From: Ampullaceana balthica
Lineage: Eukaryota > Mollusca > Gastropoda > Lymnaeidae
DNA: 64,000 bases
Direction of reading: 5' to 3'
Assembly: GCA_944989445.1 (NCBI GenBank)
Contig: CALYLW010000017.1
Span: 2,118,001-2,182,000 of the forward strand
Shown: in pieces, positions 1-10,686 of the stretch
Layout of the letters: each line of letters begins with the position of its first letter
Numbering within the stretch: position 1 is the stretch's first letter
Program-made: the position numbers and the translations under genes
Notes under the pieces: generated by a model
Told to the model about the DNA's origin: nothing
Database searches by the model: none
The model's input: only the letters and a program-made list of their open reading frames with translations

Positions 1-418
1 GATCCCGGTAGGTAATGTCAGTATCAGTGAATATACAGTCTACACGAGAGATCCCGTGCATGGTGTAGCGCTTGAAGAACACGTTATGGAGTTAGCGAAG
101 CCAATGGGCACGGGAAGGCGAGGTGAGTAAGGAAAAGACCAAGGAAGCCGTGACGTGACGTTGGTCACTAAAACACAGAGGCTATGGTTCCCGCCCACTG
201 AAACAAATGCGCTACGATTCGATGACGGGCGAGATGTGTTGTAAGAAGTGCAGAGGCGTGTTCCAATGCGCAACAAGTCATAACGTTACGTAAACGAGGG
301 AAGGATGACGTGGGGGAAAATAAATCGAGCGTGGCAAAATGAAAGGGAGAAGTAAAACGTTTGACGTCACGAGAGAGCATGGCGGGATGCGAGAGTCTTT
401 TTTTTTGATTCATATTTA
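1..418. other. Sequence with no recognisable gene
   Basis: Only short overlapping open frames on the minus strand, with no conserved motif or good splice context. The last three bases, TTA, are the left target-site copy of the MITE that follows. Confidence 0.5.
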
Positions 419-835
419 GGGGCCGTCCATAAATGACGTCACGCACCTAAAAAAAAAGGCGTGGGGGTCCCCACATTTGTGACGATGTGTGACGAGGGGG
501 AGGGGGGAGTTTAAGAATTGTGACGTCACGTCAAAACACGCTACTTTAAATCAAAGTAACACTTAAAGATTCGATTTCTTACTATTTATTTTATGACGTT
601 TTACAGGGATTCACGCGTTTTACCATATTTGAGTGAAGCCTTAGGGGCCGTCCATAAATGACGTCACGCACCTAGGGGAGAAAAGGGGGTCACACTTTTG
701 TGACGATGCGTGACGAGGGGGAGGGAGGGGAGTTGAAGAAATGTGACGTCACACCAAAAGGGTAACTTTAAATAAAACTTCCACTGAAATATTTGGTCCT
801 TTACAATTTATTTAATGACTTTTTTTTCTTTTTTT

Positions 836-2195
836 TTGTTTTGAAATCAGTGCTTCTCAAAGTGCCGGTCGGTAGGACATCAGACGCTGGTTGGCGTATG
901 CTATCAAGACAAGAAAATTAAATCTAATTATAATCCTTAAGTTTGAGAATCCACAAGATAACATATGAAATTGTTACACTGCGTCGTTTGATGTTGACGT
1001 CAAAGCATTTGTGATGTAACCGCAGCTCCGTTTTGGTTCTCTCATGGAAGGAGTCGTAAAACCTTTTTGCCCGTTACCCCCAAATATACAAGTTTATGTA
1101 TGCGTTACCCCCCCCCCGACTCTAGGTCCTGCTCACATGACTCGGGGATTTGGGGAGCGTCTTTAGCGAAAAATGCTACTGGTGAGTTTTACAAGAATGA
1201 CAAGTGTCTAAAAATGATTTGAATAGGATTATGTGTAGATATTTTAAGTCAAAACGACACGAGATATCCTTTTTCTTTAAAAGGGGAGGGGGGATCTATT
1301 TGATAGAATTAAAAACGTTTTAAGTTTGATATAATTATTCGATTGGTTTTTTGTCAAACGCCCCTGGCCATTCTAGTCTTCTAGATCAGTGCTTCTCAAA
1401 GTGGTGGTCCGCAGATGTTCTCAAAAAAGGACAAAAAAAATTGTCAGTGCAGGGAAAATAGTGCACCGGTCCCTGGTGCAATGGAAAAAATTCCTGCTGG
1501 TCCGCAATACTAAAAAGTTTGAGAAGCACTGTTCTAGATATAATGGTAAATGAGCCCATTTAAAATTAGTCAAGTATTCATTAACTTTATTGAATGCATC
1601 AAATTCTTTACATCGCAATCGAGAGGAGCCAAAACAACTTTTCTTCTTAGCTCAGTTTTTAAGGCATTAATTTTAAATATCACAGAAATGATACGTGATA
1701 AAGACAAGTCATGTGGATTAAGATTATTGTCACTCGTGTCAATATAAATGAAAGTAGGGTGGATTTAGGTGTCTTCATATAGTGCGTAGGTAAGAAATCT
1801 ACATAGTTGTCCAATTTTTAAAAAAATGCATTTTCTGGAAGGAACCGGTTTAATAATAGGCATATGTTCCAAGCGTACAAGTAAACATGACGTATTTTAA
1901 TATATCTAGTGGATTGTTGTGGATGTTATATGTCCCACATGAGTCTGCATTACCCCCAAGAATTCCCTTTTTGACCCCAGTTTAGGTTATTTACCTCTGT
2001 TCGCCGACCTATTCTTACGTCACTCAATTGAGGGATTTTTAAAAAATACATTTTTAAAATGTTATTTTTAAATAATTATTTTTTTAAACAAAGACGTTAA
2101 CCGTGATGATTAATAGTCAATGTTTAATTTGTATGCATTAAAATAAAATATAAGCTAAGGATGTTAACACAGTTCGTTTTTTGAAGGCCGGTTAA
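836..2195. other. Foreign DNA inside the inner MITE
   Basis: A hAT-like terminus, CAGTGCTTCTCAAAGTG, starts at about 851, but I could not find its partner end. The block at about 1880-2010 resembles the 3' part of the hAT MITE at 10507-10686 (shared words ATGAGTCTGC, TTACC and CCGAC). No gene is visible; the short frames at 1421-1747 overlap repeat DNA. Confidence 0.4.
1387..1531. mobile_element. hAT MITE, 145 bp, CAGTGCTTCTCAAA ends
   Basis: Inverted ends CAGTGCTTCTCAAA / TTTGAGAAGCACTG are flanked by a perfect 8-bp duplication TTCTAGAT (1379-1386 and 1532-1539). The interior matches the copy at 22892-23051 in reverse orientation. Charlie/Buster-type hAT elements have similar CAGTGNTTCTCAA ends and nnnTAnnn targets. 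Confidence 0.88.
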
Positions 2196-2762
2196 ACGCT
2201 TTTTTAAAAATAAATGTTTCAAGCGGGTTACGATATTACAATGTAGATCTTCACTAAATAAATAAAAAAGTGATTTGAAACATACTTATTTTCAAATAGA
2301 AAATAATAAAAAAAATTTTGTGTGTGTGTCAAAGATTTGTGACGTATTTTTAGAGGGGGGGGGGTCTAAGTTTTTGTGACGTCGCGTGACGAGGGGGGGA
2401 GGGGGTAAAAAATCGGCAAAAATCGCGTAACGTCATTTATGGACGGCCCCTTACACTAAATACACACTAAAATGACAATAAAGTGAATTAACACATGCTC
2501 ATTTTCAAATAGAAAATACCACTTTTAGGGGGGGGGGTCCACAGCTTTGTGACGTCATATTGGGGGGTCTAAGTTTTTGTGACGAAGTGTGACGAGGGGG
2601 AAGGGGGGGGGGTTAAATCGGCCAAAATCGCATGACGTCATTTATGGACGGCCCCTTAGGTGTTCAAAGATATTCAAATACAATCCCTCAGATAGACATA
2701 GGGATTAAAAAAACAAACTTTTAAAAAAAAATCCGCATACAAGAACAAACACATACAAATTA

Positions 2763-2945
2763 TCGTTCTTCCCGTCTGTAATTCAGGCGTGGCGTGGGAT
2801 GCCAGAACCAAACAGAAAAACCGAAGAGCTATCAGTATTTAAAACTGTAATACACATACAAGACTACCCATAAAACATGGATAAGCGTAGGGCCCAACAA
2901 TAGAAGGAGCGGCGGTAATAGATAAGATAACATGAATCATTAAGA
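2763..2945 (+). pseudogene. 3' end fragment of a non-LTR retrotransposon (LINE)
   Basis: A frame ending at about 2872 reads SFFPSVIQAWRGMPEP followed by a Thr/Glu-rich stretch and FKTVIHIQDYP-stop. This is the FFP...W(N)xLP pattern seen at the C-terminus of many animal LINE reverse-transcriptase proteins. A short AT-rich 3' UTR ends in GGTAATAGATAAGATA, which recurs with small changes in the second copy near 5000. All upstream LINE sequence is missing, as in a 5'-truncated insertion. The exact clade cannot be told. Confidence 0.6.
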
Positions 2946-3469
2946 AGCCATAGCGGTATCGTCTAGTTGAAAAAATATCCTCATCATGACACAAATGCAT
3001 ACATGCTGCAAAGGTTAGAGACAGTTTGATATTTGTCTATTAAATATTTCACGCGTCTAGCTTTAGTGGACAAAACGACTTCTGAATAACGCAACTAATA
3101 CACACTCACACACCAACAATAGACGAACTCGATTACTGTAAGTTCGAGAGCGACAAAGCGAGTGAATGGTGTGTAGAGGAGACTCCGGCGAGGGACTCGC
3201 GACTTGATGAACCCTGACGCCCTCTATCCCGCAGACGTCGACACCCAGTGTCCAAATAAGGGAGTTAATTTGTAGTTCGGGCGACACCAGAGTCTGGCTC
3301 CGAGGTTTACTCAAGGGAACCACTTCCCACTCTGTCCAGGGAACCACTTCCCGCTCTGTCAACACAATTTTATTGTAGGGCCCGTGAGGCCAGCCGCTGA
3401 CGTGGTCTTCTGGGGGGTGTGAAGTACATCTCTAGCACGAGAACGGTAGAACAAACAAACAAACGGTAG
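2946..3469. other. Non-coding stretch
   Basis: A minus-strand frame of about 100 codons at 3063-3365 has no motif and no codon pattern that I trust. A small duplication, GGGAACCACTTCCC, occurs twice near 3316-3350. No gene is supported. Confidence 0.4.
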
Positions 3470-3800
3470 GACCAAAACATACGGTGGGAAACAGACGATA
3501 GGGCTTACAAACATTCGGTAGGGCCTAAAAACATACGGTAGGACATACAAACATCAATTAAACTTACAAACATACGTTAGGACCTAAAAACATACGGTAG
3601 GACCTAAAAATATACGGTAGGACCTAAAAATATACGGTAGAACCTTAAACATACAGTTGGAAAACATATTATAGGACATAAAACATACATTAGGACCAAC
3701 ATACATACGTTAGGACCTACAACATAAGATGGGACAAACATACGATAGGACCTAAAAACATACGGTAGGACATACAATTATCAGATAGGACTTAAAACAG
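3470..3800. repeat. Degenerate minisatellite, about 18-20-bp unit
   Basis: The core ACATACGGTAGGACCTAAAA recurs about 15 times with many substitutions and length changes. The array is old compared with the cleaner ones elsewhere in the window. Confidence 0.75.
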
Positions 3801-3842
3801 ATGTACATATCAACTATGAGAAGCATGAGTATTACAAACTGT

Positions 3843-4193
3843 AATAAATAGAAGTAAAAAAAAGATTTGTAAAAAGCACGTTTTTATAAGCGGACTAAAA
3901 AGAAGAAAATAAATTTTAAAATTTTAAAATAAGCACTATGATGTAATATGATTAAAAACGTGGGGCGGGCGCTTCTCGGTCTTAACTAATTCAATTCACT
4001 CATTTTCTTACTCGTCATTTGTAAACTCTAATCATTTTAGCCAAACGCCCAAAAAGCGCCCGCCCACGTTTTTGTTCATATTACATCATAGTACATATTT
4101 ACAATTTTAAAATTAATTTTCTTCTTTTTAGTTTTTAGTCCGCTTATAAAAACGTGGTTTTTAAAAATCTTTTTTTACTTCTATTTATTTTAT
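3843..4193. mobile_element. Fold-back element with long inverted arms
   Basis: The left arm (about 3843-3976) and right arm (about 4047-4193) are imperfect reverse complements. Landmarks are AAATAGAAGTAAAAAAAAGA, TATAAGCGGACTAAAAAGAA, ATGATGTAATATGA and ACGTGGGCGGGCGCTT on one arm and their complements on the other. A spacer of about 70 bp lies between. The long arms, small loop and lack of an ORF fit a fold-back MITE; no target duplication is clear. Confidence 0.7.
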
Positions 4194-4204
4194 TCTTTTT
4201 AGTC

Positions 4205-4560
4205 TAAGTGTATGCTATGGTGAGTTTTGAAGTATTGATTATGTTCAAATATAATACGCATTGCCCGACAAACATTTACAGACTGGAAATGACTGATCTC
4301 CCCCTGATGTTAAACGTGGTTTTTGTGGTCGGGGTTGGTGTGAACTCGGCACGTGAATGTAATGTAAACAAGGGCAGACAGATAATACATAGGCTTATAT
4401 ATAGATAAACTAAAAATTTAAATAATTTAATAACGGTACATTCGATCGATCTGAAATTTTGATACAATGCATTGTCATCCAAGATCTACCTGTGGTAAAA
4501 TTTTGAGATCTCTAAAACCATCAGAAGTGGTTTAATTTTACGTTGGCAGATTTGAAAGAT
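4205..4560. repeat. Dispersed repeat, family B
   Basis: Shares ordered blocks with the copies at 31810-33190 and 62141-62440: ATGTTCAAA, ACAAACATTTACAGACTG, a GTGTGAAC block, ATAGATAAACTAAAAAT, and ACGGTACATTCGATCGATCT followed by GAAATTTTGATAC. The short overlapping frames here are not genes. Classification is unknown. Confidence 0.65.
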
Positions 4561-4789
4561 TGTGGACAGACACACAAACAGGAACAAAAGTGAGTTAATA
4601 AAAACGAGGTTTAAAAAAAAGCTCATTTAATAAAGAAAAAAATAATAATAATATTTAAAAAAAGCATATGAGCTATACATACAGCCAGGACCTAATGTCT
4701 TATCAACCATACGTTAAAGTTAAGTTATTTTAAAATGCAATCAGGTCTAATTAACTATCTTACAAACTGCGCGCCTTACTTAAGTTTAA

Positions 4790-5025
4790 CGTACTATCTG
4801 TGCTATCAAGCTTGCGTAACTACGTATGGCTTTGACATCGTGTAATTCTTCTCGTCCCGCGTTTAAGCTTGGAACGAGTTGCCTGAACAAACCAGGAAAA
4901 CCAACACACTATCAATACCAACATTCAAAACTTTAATAAGAATGCAAGACTTGACATAAACGAAGGAGGCATGTTCATCTCTATAGAAAGAGCGTCGGTA
5001 ATAAATAAGATAGATTCTGAATGCA
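4790..5025 (+). pseudogene. Second LINE 3' end fragment, same family as 2763-2945
   Basis: The frame reads AWNELPEQTRKTNTLSIPTF, then FKTLIRMQDLT-stop near 4960, with a stop codon just before the Trp. The W-N-x-L-P motif and the tail GGTAATAAATAAGATAGA match the first copy. It is a dead 5'-truncated fragment. Confidence 0.6.
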
Positions 5026-5229
5026 CTTTTCTTCATTTTTTTAAAAAGGGAGCTAACTTAAATAAAAATGTATTAATGTTCTCTTTTCTTTCCGTCTTCT
5101 TATTTTCTTTTAGATTAAAAAAGTAAGTAGTCTAGCTAAAAGGGAACTAAGTGAGACGACATGTCTCACAGGTAAACAACAGATTCTCATTGTTTTCCCG
5201 ACATCAGACATCATCAGTTTCATCTACTG

Positions 5230-7719
5230 CATGGGTGGGCAAACTACGGCCCGCGGACCGCATGCGGCCCGCCAGAGTATAATATGCGGCCCGTAGGCAT
5301 GTACATATCGCGATCTTATGTCGATGTTAATTTTCTTTGTTTAGAATTTAAGCTATTTTTTAAAAAAATTATTCCGTGTATTTGTTTCGAATGTAGGGAT
5401 ATTAAATCGGTTTTCTGGCTCCAGAATTCATTAGTGATCATTAGTCATTGATTGTTAACATCCTTATTGGAAACTGCATTTCAGCTCAAATGGAAATGGA
5501 TTTTGTTTACGATTTACATATTGGCAGTTTTTTTAAAAATAGAAATTTAAAAGCGAATAGACTGTGTAATTAACCATGTGTGCTGCCTAAAAAAGAAAGA
5601 TTGAGGACGAATGTCGTGTTTTTAATGACGAAAGGACCGCTAAATATAGCTTCACGAGCGTTGGCAGCAAAGAATTCTGCTTGCTGTGCTGTGAGAGTGT
5701 GAGCGTCTTTAAGGTGTACAACTTAAATAGACACCCCCAAACAAAACATGTGGGTTTCGGGCACAATTTAACGAACGAAGAGAGAAAGGGGAATTTCCAG
5801 GAGTTGGTTAATAATTTAAAGAAACAGCAAACTGTTTTCACCAAACAGTCTTTAATACAAGATGCTGCAAACGAAGCCAGTTTGGTGCTGTCCCATATGA
5901 TTGTAAAACGGAACAAGTCTTTTTCTGACAGCGAGTTCATCAAGGAATGCTGGTCAGATGAAGCAAGCATGATTTGTACAGAACATAAAACAAAATGTGA
6001 TAGCATTTCTTTATCAAGGGGAACTGTAGTCAGGCGTGTTGAGAAAATTAGTGACAAATTGATTCATCAACTTCGAGATGCAAGCAAAGACTGTTTGTGG
6101 TACTCTCATGCGTTGGACGAAAGTACCCATGTACAGGACACATCACAATGGTTGGTAATTTATACGGGGAATAAACACTCGTTTTGATCTTACCGAAGAA
6201 TTACTTAGTGTTGAGCCACTCAAAGACACAACTATGGGCCAGGATTTATTCAATATTGTTGAGAACTGTGTTGAAAGAACTGTGTTGAAAGAACTGGGTT
6301 GGTGTGGAACAAGATAGCAAGTGTAATAACCGATGGAGCGCGTTCTTTGACTGGAAAATACGTAGGTATTGTGAATTTTATAAAAATAAATTAGAAGATC
6401 ATCCTGAACATAAACTCTTACCTATCTACTGCGTCATCCAGCAGGAACGTCTTCGTAAAGCCGCGTTGAACATCAAGCACGTTATTGACCCAGTTATCAG
6501 TGTGATAAACCTCATCAGGGCCAGGGCACTTAGCCACATGCATTTCATGACACTGCTGGAAGATTTGGACACTGAATATTATTACACTATCTACCACAGC
6601 ATTGTCCGCTGGCAGAGCCTGAGCAAGATATTGAGACGAGTGTGGGATCTCAAGGAAGAAATAGTTATGTTCCTGGATCTGAAGGGTTTTGCTAACATTG
6701 CTAATGAAGAGTGTAAGTCAGACTTCATGTTTGCTATTGACATTATGGAAAAGTTGAATGAACCGAATGTCACACTTCAGGGCAATAGCTTGTTAGCACA
6801 TACAATGTTAAATCATTTCAGTCAAAGCTCTCACTGTTCACCAGACAAGCCGTTGAAAACAGGTTTTGCCATTTCCCTCTGCTGAAACATAAAAACATTT
6901 CTGGTGAAACAGCTGACAGGTACAAGGCTAAGTTGGATGCCATGGCTGTGGAATTTGAAAGGAGCTTTCAATAATTCAAGAGCCTGGAACCACTCTTCAA
7001 TATCATAAGTTCGCCATTTAGTGCAGAAGCTGATTCAGCCCCAGAGGATATACAGTTAGAGCTGCTTGACCTACAAGCAGATTATGACATGAAGGAGAAC
7101 TTCAAGTCAGTTCTTATGCTGCAGTTTTACGGATATATGTATGCCAGCAGCAGCATGTCCACACTTAAAAAAAACTTTGCTGCCAAACTTTAGTCACTAT
7201 TTGGGTCCACATACATCTGTGGGCAAGCTTTTTCTTGCATGAAAATAAACAAGTCTAAGAACAGACTGATGTTGGATGACTGCAGTTTGAATGCAGTCAT
7301 GCGAATCACAACCAGTAAACTGGTTCCACAGTTCAAGAATTTTATCCAAAATTGTGAACAGTTACATACTTCTCATTAATTAAAATTGTACTCTATGGGC
7401 AGCTTATATGTAAATTATTTTCCTACTTCTTCATAGTTATTATAATGACAGGTAACAATAAACTTTTGTTGAAATAATAATGAATAGTAAAATCTAATTA
7501 TCAAATTAGAAACTGTTTCAGTACGTATTTTAAAATGTAATTTGCATGTGTAATAGAGTGCGAATAGGAAGTAAAATTACAAATACGTGGTTATTATCAA
7601 TAATTCATATTTAATACATTGTAAGTTTTAATTGAAGTAGACAAAATATACATGCGGCCCGCCTATAACAATAAAGTTTTCAATGCGGCCCTCCGTCGAA
7701 AAAGTTTGCCCACCCCTTG
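5230..7719 (+). mobile_element. hAT transposon, GTF2IRD2/Buster-like, about 2.5 kb, inactivated
   Basis: The ends are CATGGGTGGGCAAACTACGG on the left and the complement of CAAGGGGTGGGCAAACTTTT on the right, each followed by GCGGCCC-rich subterminal sequence. The flanks are ATCTACTG (5222-5229) and ATCTGCTG (7720-7727), an 8-bp duplication with one mismatch. Inside is a decayed transposase from BED zinc finger to the C-terminal dimerisation domain, so the element kept both ends and most of its length. It lies downstream of the last CPSF2 exon seen. Confidence 0.88.
5576..7380 (+). pseudogene. Broken hAT transposase, GTF2IRD2/EPM2AIP1-like
   Basis: Transposases of this family cut and paste hAT elements; domesticated relatives include GTF2IRD2, EPM2AIP1 and FAM200. 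The first ATG (about 5577) meets a stop four codons later. The following frame then gives a BED-type finger (CLLC, then H-x4-H near 5680-5750) and a catalytic-domain start with the typical ALDEST motif near 6112-6130. That frame stops at 6187. Another open piece spans 6304-6885, and the C-terminal part runs to about 7378, with FKSVLMLQFYGY and a LMLDDCSLNAVMRI dimerisation region. At least two frame breaks and several in-frame stops show that it is dead. Confidence 0.85.
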
Positions 7720-7727
7720 ATCTGCTG

Positions 7728-8392
7728 TATAGTATCATGTACTACATTTTTATCTAATTTATAGTTTCGTATGCTATACAGTTTCATCTAATCTACAGTT
7801 TCATCAACTATACATTGTCTTCTGCAGTACAATTTCAGATATGACCAGAGTTAAGTTTGTGTCGCCAGCGGCTGGTCAGCCTCGCTGTCCTGAAATGGGA
7901 ATCAGTTAACTCCCATGACTGCGTACGCCCCATGTGGCATGTATGCAAGGTTCGATCACTGACGGTCATCGGTGTTACAAGAAAAATATTTTAAAGACAA
8001 GCAGACACATAGAAGGGTTAGGCTATTCGCTGTCAGTCAATGGAAACCAAAGATCGTTGACCAAAGATCGTTGACCAAAGATCGTTGACCAAAGATCGTT
8101 GACCAAATCCCGCTGTCCCCAACCTCCTATTATGTAATGTAATCTCATTAAGTATTTATGAATTGAAATCAGTCGTTTCCAGTCTTCCACGATTGCCGTC
8201 ATTTCAAGCACAGCATAAATAAATTTATCGTCTCAATGTTTTTCAAACAGAATCGCAAAAGCTAAATATCCTCCGGGGCCAAGGGTCCCATGTCAAACAG
8301 AAATGGCACGTAAACAACTAGGTTAAGACTTACACCAGCATTATCTCACCAGGAATCTGACCACCTTTGTCCGGAAGCACAAACCAGGCAAG
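7728..8392. other. Non-coding stretch
   Basis: Includes TACAGTTTCATC-type short repeats just after the hAT element (7735-7815) and the tandem 14-mer listed next. No exon with CPSF2 character is seen, so the next CPSF2 exon must lie outside the window or be unrecognised. Confidence 0.4.
8042..8106. repeat. Short tandem repeat, 14-bp unit x4
   Basis: The unit CCAAAGATCGTTGA is repeated four times in a row without change. Confidence 0.9.
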
Positions 8393-9092
8393 TTATGTGC
8401 TATAACTAAGCTCTCCTTAGCACCTATCAGATCAGTCCCAAATGTGCTATAACGCTATAACACGTCCTAAACTAACGCCTCCTAGGCTAGTCCCAGATGT
8501 GCTATAACTAACAGGCCATTAGCACCTATCAGGCCAGTCCCAGATGTGCTATAACTAAGATCTCATTAGCACCGACCAGGCCAGTCCCAGGTGTGCTATA
8601 ACTAACAGGCCATTAGCACCGACCAGGCCAGTCCCAGATGTGCTAAAACTAACGCCTCCTAGGCTAGTCCCAGATGTGCTATAACTAAGATCGCATTAGC
8701 ACCAACCAGGCCAGTCCCAAATGTGCTATAACTAACAGGCCATTAGCACCTATCAGGCCAGTCCTAGATGTAATATAACAAACACATCCTTAACACCGAC
8801 CAGCCCAGTCCCAGATGTGCTATAACTAACAGGCCATTAGCACCTATCAGGCCAGTCCTAGATGTAATATAACAAACACATCCTAAGCACCGACCAGGCC
8901 AGTCCCAGATGTGCTATAACTAACAGGCCATTAGCACCGACCAGGCCAGCCCAAGATGTGCTATAACTAAGATCTCATTAGCACCGACCAGGCCAGTCCC
9001 AGATGTGCTATAACTAACAGGCCATTAGCACCTATCAGGCCAGTCCTAGATGTAATATAACAAACACATCCTTAGCACCGACCAGGCCAGTC
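8393..9092. repeat. Minisatellite, 47-bp unit, about 14 copies, next to a CPSF2 splice donor
   Basis: The unit contains CAGATGTGCTATAACTAA, then CATTAGCACC and CAGGCCAGTCC. Variants alternate (AACAGGCC / AAGATCTC / AACGCCTCC), which suggests multi-unit duplication. The array ends about 20 bp from the donor of the exon at 9112-9220. In the gene's direction the unit contains a GTTAGTTATAG block where the real intron begins GTAAGTACAG. Confidence 0.88.
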
Positions 9093-9111
9093 CAACTCAA
9101 TCTGTACTTAC

Positions 9112-9220
9112 TTGGCTTTTGATCATCAGGTCGTGCTTGCCCTTGGGCCGGCCGCCGTACAGGTCTTCAGTGTCCATCTCGACGTCACTCTCATCGCTGG
9201 ACTCCATCTCCTCCTTCTCC
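9112..9220 (-). CDS. CPSF2: CPSF2 exon: acidic linker and start of the KHDLM segment
   Basis: Cleavage and polyadenylation specificity factor subunit 2 is the catalytically inactive partner of the CPSF3 endonuclease in nuclear pre-mRNA 3'-end processing. The exon is bounded by acceptor TTGTCCCCAG and donor GTAAGT. It takes one base from the previous exon to complete a Lys codon and ends in phase 0 after KSQ. It encodes an acidic run (SSDESDVEMDTED) followed by GRPKGKHDLM; in animal CPSF2 a SSDESD stretch and KHDLM occur in this order between the beta-CASP region and the C-terminal domain. The 109-bp length, splice sites and phase all agree with the exon at 12456-12562. The next exon downstream is not found. 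Confidence 0.9.
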
Positions 9221-10189
9221 CTGGGGACAAGGACAAAACAAAAGTACTGGCTGAACTCAGGCATGGGAGTAGTGGGACAAGGACAAACACAGCACCGACA
9301 CAACGCAAGCCTGGCACGATATCAAAGCAAGGAACCCAGAGCTTAACAAAGTTCAGATGTGATGCTGACACAGCCCAGAGAAAGTGAGCAAATCATACAG
9401 CTGTCAATAACACTACCGTCGTCTACCGTATCAACATTTGCTCTTTTGTCACAAACCAATTAGAAACAATAAAATATAAATATGTATCATAGTCTCGATG
9501 TCATCCACGTCCAAATGAGCGAGCAACTGTGCTGTGCATGCATTCAGTTTAATCCTGGTAACATAATACGAATGCCTATTCTGATATAGTAGATTGCATT
9601 GCCTCTGATTCAATACGGCAGTGCAGTGCCGATGTTTTCCTTAATATTTTATGTATGACAGAGGCATTGTTTTTTTTCTCCCGATATTCAAATTTCACAG
9701 GCAATGTCTCATTGACGTCACATCGCGTCAAGTTCCAAAGCATCAGTGCTACGAGCTTAGATTAAAAACCCAGCCATTTCTTCAGGCCCTTTGTGTATTT
9801 ATGTGATTCCATACTCATCTATCAACCTGCCCCCCACCCCCATGCATGACATTTTGCTCAAACAAACCCCCCCCCCTTTTTTACACAAGCCCGCGGCCAT
9901 AAACTGGCTCGCTGTATTAAAGCAGGGACTGATCAGGGAAATTATGACAATTGGTTTGGATTCTGCTGCTGGAATCCATTGAAATTATCTAGGGGTAGGG
10001 CGACCTGAGCGCATCGTTTTCCACATAAATACATTGACAATGGACGCCGTTTATTGGACTTCTCGCTTGTTGTATGGCTAAGTAGATCTGGCTCCACTGG
10101 GCGTGCCGTTTGAGGGCAGCTGTATCCTGACAGCCCAGGAAAACGTTTGAGGCATGATTGAGAACAAGGCCACAGTTCATCCTGGAGGG

Positions 10190-10506
10190 GTTGTGACGAT
10201 GCGTCGACCACACGTCCTGTAGGTGTAGGCCAGGGGTTGCTGGGGGGGGGGTTGTGACGATGCGTCGATCACACGTCCTGTAGGTGTAGGCCAGGGGTTG
10301 TGACGATGCGTCGACCACACGTCCTGTTGGTGTAGGCCAGGGGTTGCTGTTGTGACGATGTGTCGACCACACGTCCTGTAGGTGTAGGCCAGGGGTTGCT
10401 GGGGGGGGGGTTGTGACGATGTGTCGACCACACGTCCTGTAGGTGTAGGCCAGGGGTTGCTGGGGGGTGTGACGATGTGTCGACCACACGTCCTGTAGGT
10501 GTAGGC
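10190..10506. repeat. Minisatellite of about 46-60-bp units, 6 copies, running into a hAT end
   Basis: The units share GTGACGATG, TCGACCACACGTCCTG, TAGGTGTAGG and CCAGGGGTTG, with a variable G-run that changes unit length. The final CCAGGGGTTG is continuous with the left end of the hAT MITE at 10507. Confidence 0.85.
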
Positions 10507-10686
10507 CAGGGGTTGGCGAACTAGTTTGTCTGATACCCCAAAATATAATTTTTTATGTCGACGTTATCCCCCCTAGGAGCGGATTGTAGCGGATTTTATA
10601 TGCCCCCAATGAGTCTGCTAGACCCCCAACAGTTTCTTTTTTTATCCCCATAAATGGGGTAATTTACCCCTATTCACCGACTCCTG
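10507..10686. mobile_element. hAT MITE, 180 bp, CAGGGGTTGGCGAAC end
   Basis: The ends are CAGGGGTTGGCGAACTAG and the complement of CAGGAGTCGGTGAATAGG. The flanks GTGTAGGC (10499-10506) and GTGTATAA (10687-10694) share five leading bases, so the target duplication is decayed or partly overwritten by the array. The interior is rich in CCCC blocks and matches the block at about 1880-2010. Confidence 0.6.

Larger units (their letters stand above)
644..2450. mobile_element. Inner Harbinger-like MITE, inserted in the outer copy and itself interrupted
   Basis: It has the same termini as the outer copy, flanked by TTA at 641-643 and 2451-2453. Its recognisable left half runs to about 835 and its right half starts at about 2195. 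About 1.4 kb between them is foreign and includes a hAT MITE. The ends and subterminal zones carry several copies of the palindrome TGACGTCA. Confidence 0.75.
419..2655. mobile_element. Outer Harbinger-like MITE, split by a younger copy of its own family
   Basis: The termini are inverted repeats beginning GGGGCCGTCCATAAATGACG, flanked on both sides by TTA (416-418 and 2656-2658). A 3-bp TWA duplication with G-rich ends is what PIF/Harbinger elements show. The left half is 419-643 and the right half is 2451-2655. Removing the inner insertion rejoins a sequence that lines up with the middle of the third copy near 43920. There is no coding capacity, so the element is non-autonomous. The superfamily is inferred from the termini and target site only. 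Confidence 0.75.

Noticed and set aside
8393..9092. CRISPR array
   Set aside because: There are no unique spacers: whole units repeat head to tail, as in the other arrays, and this is animal DNA.
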